Shown here: positions 18,701 through 24,300 of the stretch, piece by piece
Layout of the letters: each line of letters opens with the position of its first letter
How positions within the stretch are numbered: position 1 is the first letter of the stretch
NCBI GenBank assembly: GCA_000934455.1
Contig: KN888027.1
Coordinates: 43,832-68,131 of the forward strand
Length of the DNA: 24,300 bases
Direction of reading: 5' to 3'
From: Apostichopus parvimensis
Lineage: Eukaryota; Echinodermata; Holothuroidea; Aspidochirotida; Stichopodidae
Notes under the pieces: generated by a model
Databases searched by the model: none
Seen by the model: the letters and a program-made list of their open reading frames with translations, nothing else
What the model was told of the DNA's origin: nothing
Made by a program: the position numbers and the translations under genes

Positions 18701-19947
18701 TCATAGAGTTTAGTATGTCTTTATAGCACAAGAAATCAATTATTTATTTATTTATGTGATGATAGATTAGTATACCTGAGGGATAGCTAGCAGTGTTGGA
18801 GCAAAGGACCTGACACACAAGGCCAGGATCATGGCATTGAGCCTAAGGCCCCGGCCAAGTCTTTGACCTCAAAGCACAAGCAAAATGACTACTGTTATCT
18901 TATGTCAAGGCAGATCCAGCCCAACCCTAAAGCTGACAGTTAACCATTGGGAAGGGGGATGATCCATCTATCTATCTATCTATCTATCTATCCACCCTTT
19001 TATCACTCTATCTGTCTATCAACAATTTGAAAAGTATATTACTCAGATAACTACTATTTTTGGTTGAGATTAAAGGTTCAACTGTGGTCAAATCATGAGA
19101 AATTCTTGTAATCAAGCTATTCTCAATGGGGAAAACTTAGATGAAGCTCATATTTGGTACATATGGTGACCATAATGAGTATATGAATGCTATTAATTAT
19201 GGTTGATATCAAAGGTCAATCGTGATCAAAAACCGGTAAATAATTGGTAATCAGACTAACCCAATGAGAGAAACTTGCATAAACCTCTACTTAGTATGTA
19301 GGTTACTCATATTGAGTAGATGAACCCTACACATTATCCAAAGGTCAGGTAGAGGTCAAATACTGAAAACCTTGTAATCAGACTAATTCAATGGAAAAAA
19401 TGGGAATGAACCCATACTTGCTACATAAAAAGTTGTTCAGTCCACTGACATACTTAATTTATGATAGGCAATGAAAGTTGATTTAAACTCCCTGGCTCTG
19501 TGTATTAACTACATCTAGTATCATATTTTTGAGTAAATGTTAATATTACAGCGACAAGGAATCACAAAATGTCTTCATTTTGTGGTTCCCATGCTTCCCT
19601 TCCTGCTATGTTGATTTTGCACCTTGAATTTGTTCCCACCTTTGTTTGAATCTTACTGGCATAGTTGCAGTAAACTGCAACAAACAAACAAGCTTTTCAA
19701 ACATGTGTTCATTATTATTTATTTTTTTTGGTATGGCCAAAATTCCATTAATGGCTATATGTAAATACCAGAATACTAAAGTGTTTAAATAAATGTTTAT
19801 TTTCTTCTGCACCCAGGTGCAATCAGGAAAAATCCTTTGATGCAAAAGGTAACGACATCTGTTGTTGAAGAGGTGCAGAAGTCCTGGCTGCGGTTTGCTG
19901 GAGACAGGGATGGAAAAAGGAAGCATAGACAGGCTGCCAATCAGTGA
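9516..19947 (+). CDS. DUF4806-domain protein, six coding exons, likely transposase partner
   Basis: Joining exons 9516-9708, 10777-10885, 14461-14711, 16706-16950, 18469-18628 and 19817-19947 gives 1089 nt, or 362 residues plus stop. Every intron is GT-AG and every junction keeps the frame. Residues 1-64 (VVEFVDEKEV, HWPPFHSG, SWPKFPCRILY) and the following TYVKARQKL form the conserved N-terminal module commonly seen in DUF4806 proteins. A basic APKRRR (possible nuclear signal), a serine/acidic patch and a Ser/Thr/Pro-rich linker follow. Residues 185-225 look like a coiled coil (ILETIKANQEDIISSQKVLE). The DUF4806 domain covers about 240-325 (LGLPL, DTVRRIM, WIGRNNKIAF). The biochemical role of DUF4806 is not known. 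Its placement next to a transposase suggests a TnpA-like DNA-binding or assembly factor; this is inference. The five introns total more than 9 kb, unusual for a mobile-element gene, so host domestication is an alternative. Confidence 0.85.
9709..10776 (+). other. Intron 1 of the DUF4806 gene
   Basis: The intron is 1068 bp. It contains an AATAAA at 9905-9910 that could end a transposase transcript, and a C-rich tract at 9981-9996 inside what looks like a repeat end. The open frame at 9899-10225 (minus) has no recognisable domain. Confidence 0.7.
10777..10885 (+). CDS. DUF4806 gene exon 2
   Basis: The exon completes D65 across the junction and encodes TYVKARQKLSAAEQ and the basic APKRRR. The acceptor is TTTATTTTACAG and the donor AGAAC then GTATGT. 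It is too short to stand out as an open frame and was found by frame continuity and family pattern. Confidence 0.85.
11029..11640 (+). repeat. Two diverged tandem copies of a ~355-bp repeat
   Basis: Copy 1 (about 11036-11277) and copy 2 (about 11389-11626) align through words such as GGAAATTT.ATCTC.TTAATA, TGTAATTTTGC and GAGTAGACAATC / GATTAGACAATC. The interval between the copies contains GCGGCCACCGTA at about 11285-11296, which matches the right end of the 1350-1638 element. The CATACTGGGTACATAGGTTA segment resembles the minisatellite at 19060-19440, so they are probably one family. Confidence 0.65.
11989..12047. repeat. Perfect 18-bp inverted repeat with 23-nt loop
   Basis: ATGAACAACAAAACTTGT (11989-12006) is exactly complementary in reverse to ACAAGTTTTGTTGTTCAT (12030-12047). 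It accounts for the overlapping open frames on both strands here. It may be the remnant of a fold-back element; no ends or target duplication were identified. Confidence 0.8.
12304..12491 (+). repeat. 188-bp direct repeat, copy left of the gap
   Basis: The copy runs from GCAAATTGCC to CACCTG and stops exactly where the N run begins. It matches 12542-12729 with about four substitutions and no length change. This pattern fits an unmerged contig end better than a biological duplication. Confidence 0.9.
12492..12541. other. Assembly gap of 50 N
   Basis: Fifty undetermined bases lie inside intron 2 of the DUF4806 gene, flanked immediately by two near-identical 188-bp copies. Confidence 0.99.
12542..12729 (+). 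repeat. 188-bp direct repeat, copy right of the gap
   Basis: The copy starts at the first base after the N run and is the second copy of 12304-12491. The differences (CTCTTAAATAAAAATT versus CTCATAAATAAAATTT, CAATGATC versus CAACGATC, CTTTACC versus CTTCACC) look like allelic variation. Confidence 0.9.
12968..13065 (-). repeat. Inverted copy of the 3474-3888 repeat family
   Basis: On the minus strand this reads CAGCCTAACAACACACTAAG, then TCAATGGG and later TTTATTCGCTGAA..TGTGTCGCAG. It matches the tandem copies at 3571-3620 and 3750-3850 with moderate divergence. The order of words differs locally, which suggests rearrangement. Confidence 0.6.
13152..13186. repeat. 35-bp near-perfect palindrome
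   Basis: ATCATGGAGGTAAAAAC (13152-13168) is followed by a single A and the exact reverse complement GTTTTTACCTCCATGAT (13170-13186). Such a tight palindrome is rarely stable in genomes and may be a recent fold-back insertion or a cruciform-forming site. Confidence 0.9.
14461..14711 (+). CDS. DUF4806 gene exon 3
   Basis: The exon encodes the Ser/Thr/Pro-rich linker, including YISDSSDDD, which looks phosphorylatable by casein-kinase-type enzymes, followed by low-complexity sequence. The acceptor is ATTCCTTTCAG and the donor CATG then GTAAGT. The linker is probably disordered. Confidence 0.85.
14712..16705 (+). other. Intron 3 of the DUF4806 gene
   Basis: The intron is 1994 bp. The first part (14712-15840) has no recognisable feature. 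The second part carries the T/G-rich tandem array. The minus-strand open frame at 15402-15737 and the plus-strand frame at 15068-15286 have no domain signature. Confidence 0.75.
15845..16550 (+). repeat. T/G-rich tandem array, units of about 410-475 bp
   Basis: The words GTGTGGGCCCATGGTTTGGG (15872) and GTGTAGGCCCATGGTTTGGG (16285) start two diverged units, which end in TTTGGCCCGTGTTGTTTTGT and TTTGGACCGTGTCGTTTTGT. A partial third unit lies between them (about 16130-16225). The plus strand is strongly rich in T and G and poor in C and A over most of the array. Confidence 0.7.
16706..16950 (+). CDS. DUF4806 gene exon 4
   Basis: The exon encodes residues 185-266: a coiled-coil-like helix and the start of DUF4806 (LGLPLNLPTDLEEVDRQL). 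The acceptor is TTTCTGTTTTAATAG and the donor GATTG then GTAAGA. It begins by completing a valine codon and ends in phase 0. Confidence 0.9.
16951..18468 (+). other. Intron 4 of the DUF4806 gene
   Basis: The intron is 1518 bp. It includes the repeat end at 18190-18243 and the C/A homopolymers at 18271-18298. The rest has no recognisable gene or RNA; the minus-strand frame at 18047-18283 spans the repeat end and is not protein-like. Confidence 0.75.
18190..18298 (-). repeat. Repeat terminus with hairpin, followed by C11-A17
   Basis: On the minus strand the sequence reads CAGTGGCGGAGCGTCCATAT, then TCAGGGGGGCGAATGCCCCCCCTGA, a strong hairpin at about 18196-18221. This form is typical of the ends of dispersed elements in marine invertebrates. 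Eleven C (18271-18281) and seventeen A (18282-18298) follow immediately on the plus strand. The partner end was not identified. Confidence 0.55.
18469..18628 (+). CDS. DUF4806 gene exon 5
   Basis: The exon encodes the core of DUF4806: VAFLSLIGG, DTVRRIMAQCLTN, CNWIGRNNKIAFSTLHLNKVV. The acceptor is TTTTTTTAG and the donor AATGT then GTAAGT. The glycine after tryptophan-isoleucine and the basic residues around it match the usual family pattern. Confidence 0.92.
18965..18992. repeat. (ATCT)n microsatellite
   Basis: There are about seven uninterrupted tetranucleotide units, followed by imperfect units up to about 19020. Confidence 0.9.
19060..19440 (+). repeat. Minisatellite of about 130-140 bp with AAAGGTCA motifs
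   Basis: Three diverged units are marked by AAAGGTTCA/AAAGGTCA at about 19071, 19211 and 19340. Each is followed by a GTCAAA/ATCAAA word, then TTGTAATCA or TGGTAATCA, and an AATGGG/AATGAG word. The CATATTTGGTACATATGGTG segments resemble parts of 11140-11190. Such AGGTCA-bearing minisatellites are, to my recollection, common in echinoderm genomes. Confidence 0.7.
19817..19947 (+). CDS. DUF4806 gene exon 6, C-terminus
   Basis: The exon completes the cysteine codon at the junction and encodes AIRKNPLMQKVTTSVVEEVQ and a basic C-terminal tail (DRDGKRKHRQAANQ), ending with TGA. The acceptor is CTTCTGCACCCAG. It is shadowed by a longer minus-strand open frame that is not real. Confidence 0.88.
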
Positions 19948-21939
19948 ACCCAACATGGTATCCCTTACACTCATCCAGTATGGACAAAACCTGTTTCATT
20001 TCATTTCATTATTTAAAGTATAAATTCAACAGAATTTACACAAAGGGTTTCAGCTGGAATCTGTCGAATTTTTTGTACAGGTATTTGGACAGGTGGCAAC
20101 AACATCGTGGTGTAAAATGGTTATAATTTTGGTTAATTCCATTGTGACAGACAGGATAGGATTACACTACTTCTTTGCCTGCCGGAACATTCTGCAAGCT
20201 AGATCGAACCTTCTAAGTTGTATAGTCAATTAAACGGTCTGTAAACTAAGGGCATTCAGTGAATTTAAATCAGTGTTACAGATGGGACTGAAATTCCCCT
20301 GTTCTTTGTCAACTTTATACAAATAATAGGTAAGCACATATGACTTTGTTATTCTAAAAATTGTTTCTGGAAATACCAGGCTCATTAGTGTTGTGATATA
20401 CAGGACATTTTGCACACTTAATAATAAACATAAACACTTCGGGCCATGCAACAGTGCTGTTTTTACCAACCGCTGAAAGGGCTAATGTAAATTTCTTAAA
20501 ACATCAACTGTGCAGCCATATTGTTAATTATCTTCTTACTTGATTTTGTGATGTTAGAAGATGGAAGGTACATAGGCATGTTATCATGTTAAGGTGTTAA
20601 ACTTCATATTCCACCAATAATAATTATCCTTGAGCAGGAGAACTCTATGAAAATTTCAACCTAGAAAATGTATAGGTTGTATAGGTTGGTGTGTTTAGAA
20701 TTTACAGCTATTTTTTATGTATGAATATGTCTTATGTCAAAAACAAAACCTTGCCTCCTGGCAATAAACTGATTGCAAATTCCTAATTTGGCTTCAGCTA
20801 TCAACCTGAAGCTTCAAGCTTTTAACCCTTATCATCAGAATTGATTAAAAATCTGACCATTTTACAGAATTTTCAACAACCTATTCAGAATTAATTCAGC
20901 TGTGGTCATTTAGTGACATCACACAAAGTTGCTTCAATTCTAAAAGCTTGGAACATTTATTGACCATAAAAACAAAACCTACTACATTTCCAGTATTCTT
21001 GCAATAACAGCATTTTGATTAAGTTTTCACCAATATCAGTACCTCATGTTTTCTTCAATTACTTGCCATACTAAAATTGAAATAATACTAAGACTTACTG
21101 TGGCTGTATTTTGTCTTTATGAACATAACATTATTTTGTAATAGGATTGAAATGATACAAGATTATCATTATTAATTCAACTCGCCATTGCTGATTTTAA
21201 GGGTTTGGTGAATGGCCGGTCACAGTATATATACCTTTGCGGTAAGCCTGTTGATGTGCTATTATGTGTCCTATCTTTTTAATATCCCTAATCTTTCAAG
21301 AAGAATGTTGGCAGGAAATTACTGTAAGAAGTTCTTCACTTAAATAATCGTTACCTCATTGTTTCTTGCCAGGAAAAATTAAGCAGTATGATATATTATT
21401 AGCCACTAAAGATACCTTGACTTTCCTCCCCTGCTTCATCTTGTCTTTACAAACTAATCACAAGTATTATTTTTTATGATAATTTGTGACAAGAAAGGAA
21501 TAATATTCGTGATCCCATTCAAACCTTCATTCACATTCCCCAGTGGTACCTAGTGTTCAGGGGAGGATGCAGGAGTGGTACAGAATAGAAGTTTGAAATG
21601 TTAAAAATGACAAATTTTTGGATGGTAATGTTTGGCAAAAAAACACTAGTATTTGCTCGATAAAGCCCCATGCCTTGCCTTTAAGTGCTACTTCACCTAA
21701 CAACATAACACTTTTATTAAGTAAGATTTTTATAAGATAAAGTAAACGTTTAGTAAATATTCTTGTATGTCCTTTTATATTTCAAGTTGTTGTGAATTAA
21801 AAGAAGTTTGTTTATGTTAATTCTGCTTGTTTTACTTCATCTTTGTAAATGTAAGAACAGAGCTTTGGTTTGGCGTTAGCAACACATCAGAATTTTTTTT
21901 CAGCTTCACAATATTATTCAGAAAGTCACTAAGCTCATG
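19948..21939 (+). other. 3' flank of the DUF4806 gene, no further gene seen
   Basis: The sequence is AT-rich and carries no protein-like open frame. It must include the 3' untranslated region. No CACTA-type right end (CCCTGTAGTG or subterminal ACGTCCCC words) was found here. Confidence 0.6.
20423..20428 (+). terminator. Possible polyadenylation signal for the DUF4806 gene
   Basis: This is the first AATAAA after the stop codon (about 475 nt downstream). Another lies at 20763-20768. The choice between them cannot be made from sequence. Confidence 0.3.
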
Positions 21940-22946
21940 TTGGGACAAAATAATATGTGCTTTGGTGAAATGTTGACATTCTATCAACATGTTGGTTAAA
22001 CGTTGTTGGCCCATTGTTGGATTAACATTAATGTAAATTAGCCAATTACAAAAACATGTTGGTTTAACATTTGTTCAACGTTACGTTGGCCCATTGTTAC
22101 AACATGTTGGGTAAACGTTGGTGTAATGTTAGTCCAATGTTACAATAATGTGTTGGTGTAGCATTGGCCCATTGTTACAACATGTCGGTTTAATGTTGGC
22201 CTATTGTTACAATAATGTGTTGGGTTAACATTAGTGCAACGTTGACCCATTGTTACAACAACACGTTCGGTTAACGTTGATGCAATGTTGGCCAGTGTGT
22301 TGGTTTAACGTTGACCCATTGTTTATAAGGACGTGTTGGATTAACATTGGCCCATTGTTACAACAACTTGTTGGGTAATGGTCGGTGTAGCATTGGCCGA
22401 TTGTTACACCAACGTGTTGGGTTAACATTGGTGTAATGATGGCCCATTGGTACGACAGCATGTTGGCCCAACCGTAAAACTACAAGCAACCAACCTTAAA
22501 ATTACCTATAATCTATAAAGTTCCAACATAAAATACAAGCTTTTGCCAATGTTGGCCCATTGTTACACCAGCATATTGGACTAACATTGATTTAACGTTG
22601 GCCCATTGTTATGACAACGCGTTGGGCCAACCGTAACACTACGAGCAGCCAACCTCAAAATTACATTTTACCAATGGAGCTCCAACGTTAAATACAACCT
22701 TTGAACAACTTTGGCCCAATATGTTGGCCCATTGTAACAACAACGTTTTGGCTTAACGTTGGTCTAACATTGGCCCATTGTAATAACAATGTGTTGGGTT
22801 AACGCTGTTGTAATGTTGACCCATTGTTAGGACAACGTTTTGGGCCAACCGTAAAACTACGAGCACCCAATCTTAAAAATATATTTTACCAATGAAGTTC
22901 CAACCTAAAATACCAATGTTGGCCCAACATAATTGTGCTATCTGGG
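21940..22946. repeat. ~46-bp minisatellite with higher-order repeat, ending in an element terminus
   Basis: Units of about 46 bp built on TTGGCCCATTGTTACAACAA and TGTTGGGTTAACGTTGGTGT repeat imperfectly from about 22005 to 22460. From 22466 a longer unit begins, marked by CCAACCGTAAAACTACGAGC-type words near 22471, 22629 and 22848. The array stops at TGTGCTATCTGGG (22934-22946), which looks like the outer end of a DNA transposon with GGCCCAAC subterminal repeats. No CCCAGATAGCACA partner was found in the window. The open frame on the minus strand is a product of the repeat. Confidence 0.8.
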
Positions 22947-23202
22947 AATAGGTCGGATCGAACAGTCAATTGCTATTGAAAGAAGTGTGAGAGTATCTTT
23001 CTTCACCAATCACCTTGTTGCGCAGAATAAAGCCAAAACATGCATTTAACTTAAATTGTGTGGTTTGATCGTGATAAACAGGATCTACTAAATAACGTAT
23101 ATGAGAATTTGTGATTGATATTTGAGTACTTAACCTAAAATAATATACATCTTGGACCCGGTTGTTTCTTCGATGGTGAGTTCTGATGGCTCCCAAATTA
23201 TT
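22947..23202. other. Short intergenic stretch, nothing recognised
   Basis: No repeat or gene is evident. The minus-strand frame at 22966-23196 lacks any domain signature. Confidence 0.5.
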
Positions 23203-23237
23203 TCAGTACAACCAACCGGGAGAATCTTGCATCAGTT

Positions 23238-23786
23238 CTTCGAGAATCGCATCTGTATAGGATTCTCGTCGAGATCGAAGTCTGGTGCTGCTCGTTCCCT
23301 GTCTTCTGTAAATGGTGGTGTTGATGTGTGTGGTAAGGCTTGTGTCGACACAGTTCCCGCTCTCAATGATGGAACGAACTGTTCTACCTAAAAGAAAAAA
23401 GTTAAATAAAAATAGATTAACAAAAATAATAAAAGAATAATTGACATTTGAAAAGAATAAAAAATTTAATTGAATTAGTTTAGTAGAAAAACGAAAACTC
23501 ACCTCATTTGTACTGCTTGTACCAATAACGCTTGCAAGAGAAAACGGGTGTCATATGTACCGTATTGATATGACGCCGCATTGTATATGTTTTAAAAAAT
23601 TTTCTGCAACCCGTTTTTCGCACGATATCGCTGTTGGTTTGGTCTTTTAATTTTTGCTTGTGGTGGTACTGGCGAGGATGGTGGTATTGAGAACACCTCA
23701 AACGGTTCACTATGAGGAGAGGAAGGTTGTGCTGTGGGTGGTTGGCGGAGTACAAGGGTATACGAATGAACAAACGTGACCTTCAC
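23238..23786 (-). pseudogene. Possible decayed zinc-finger gene fragment, two exons
   Basis: On the minus strand a segment around 23530-23600 reads CRKFFKTYTMRRHINTVH, close to a C2H2 finger (paired histidines, K.F and a linker-like basic run) but with one spacer residue too few and no proper first cysteine pair. The Pro/Ser-rich sequence upstream (about 23630-23770) lies in a different frame. A strong donor (AATGAG then GTGAGT, at 23502) and an acceptor (TTTTCTTTTAG, ending at 23389) suggest a 114-bp intron. The downstream exon reads well as VEQFVPSLRAG...FTEDRERAAPDFDLDENP to a stop near 23238, but it joins in yet another frame. Either frameshifts have broken the gene or base errors are present. 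It may also be chance. Function is unknown. Confidence 0.28.
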
Positions 23787-24300
23787 TCACCTATTTATTG
23801 AGTTGGCTGCGCTGAGTATTATCACCTGCCGCACCATCGTCCGTTCCCGTATAATACAAGGGTGCTAGTAATGTGTCCGCCCGTTGGACACCGTATTATA
23901 ATACGTATAATGATATGGATCCAATAGTCAAATAAGCTACACAGGTCCGATGAAATATGTTCACGAATTCCCCGCGCAGTGCACTGATATATAATATAAT
24001 GTTCACTCCATTCGAGAGATCCGAGGAAGAATAATCTAATGGAAACAGATAAATTAATGAGCGAACAACTCGCGAGAAATTTTGTTCCGCTCACCACGAT
24101 GGATCGTAGAGTTCTCATGATATGAGAAGAGGGCGCTCGAGTATATTACAAAATATATGAAAAGAGTCGCTACAGGTGTTTCAGAGGGACCGTCAGAGGG
24201 TTTCACTACCGTACGACTTGCCCTTGATAAAATTAAAATAAATCAAATGATCTCGTTGGACATTTGAACATGACAAATGATGACTAGTCAACACCTATTA
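23787..24300. other. Right flank, no supported gene
   Basis: The minus-strand open frame at 23822-24118 has no recognised domain. It ends near CAG then GTGATA, which could be a splice donor on that strand preceded by ATGGTGCGG, so a first exon of the fragment at 23238-23786 is possible but weak. The rest is AT-rich. Confidence 0.35.

Larger units (their letters stand above)
18629..19816 (+). other. Intron 5 of the DUF4806 gene
   Basis: The intron is 1188 bp and contains an ATCT microsatellite and a three-copy minisatellite. The segment 18735-18955, with TTATTTATTTATTTATG and ordinary sequence after it, has no recognisable gene. Confidence 0.75.

Noticed and set aside
19606..19974. 122-residue minus-strand open frame
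   Set aside because: It is antisense to exon 6 of the DUF4806 gene, whose frame is supported by splice phase and family pattern.
20386..20390. TAGTG as a possible CACTA right end
   Set aside because: The adjacent bases do not match CCCTG and no subterminal ACGTCCCC words occur near it; the same holds for the other TAGTG sites after 19947.
22005..22460. Regular repeats resembling a CRISPR array
   Set aside because: Units are imperfect and contiguous without unique spacers, and the setting is eukaryotic; it is a minisatellite.
23152..23391. 79-residue plus-strand frame
   Set aside because: It is antisense to the better minus-strand exon candidate with splice signals, and has no recognised domain.

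Overview
This is a eukaryotic, AT-rich, draft-assembly window, most likely from a marine invertebrate. GT-AG introns of 1-3.6 kb, poly-G and GA microsatellites, many short inverted-repeat elements, recurring TAGGCCTAGGC strings and a minisatellite built around AAAGGTCA units suggest an echinoderm or related deuterostome; that assignment is an impression with low confidence. No rRNA, tRNA, CRISPR array or bacterial-type operon was seen.

Region 1-6680 has no convincing gene. It is packed with non-autonomous repeats: a candidate element with GCGTAGCTAG ends (92-1038), a short element with about 32-bp TACGGTGGCC inverted repeats (1350-1638), a 254-bp-period tandem duplication (3474-3888), an element with CAGGGGCGTAGCCAG ends (4553-5242), and an element bounded by a 10-bp direct repeat (5834-6549).

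Region 6681-19947 is the core of the window. A CACTACAGGG end-like motif with two direct subterminal repeats (6681-6750) is followed by an intact, intronless 675-residue Tnp2/CACTA-like transposase (7425-9452). Only 61 bp after its stop is the splice acceptor of a second same-strand gene. Joining six exons over 10.4 kb gives one open frame of 362 codons, with perfect phase agreement at all five junctions, ending in a DUF4806 domain. The arrangement, with the transposase ORF inside what would be the first intron of the second gene, resembles the nested tnpD/tnpA layout of plant En/Spm. The inference is a two-protein mobile element, or a domesticated descendant, in which the DUF4806 protein is the DNA-binding or assembly partner of the transposase. 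No matching 3' terminus is present in the window.

The introns of the second gene are filled with other repeats: a tandem repeat family at 11029-11640 that recurs at 19060-19440, hairpins, a 35-bp near-perfect palindrome, and a T/G-rich tandem array at 15845-16550. A 50-N assembly gap (12492-12541) is flanked by two 188-bp copies of the same sequence, which looks like an unmerged contig overlap.

Region 19948-24300 holds the 3' flank of the DUF4806 gene, a ~46-bp minisatellite with a higher-order repeat ending in TGTGCTATCTGGG (about 21940-22946), and a minus-strand stretch with a decayed C2H2-zinc-finger-like segment and plausible splice sites (23238-23786).
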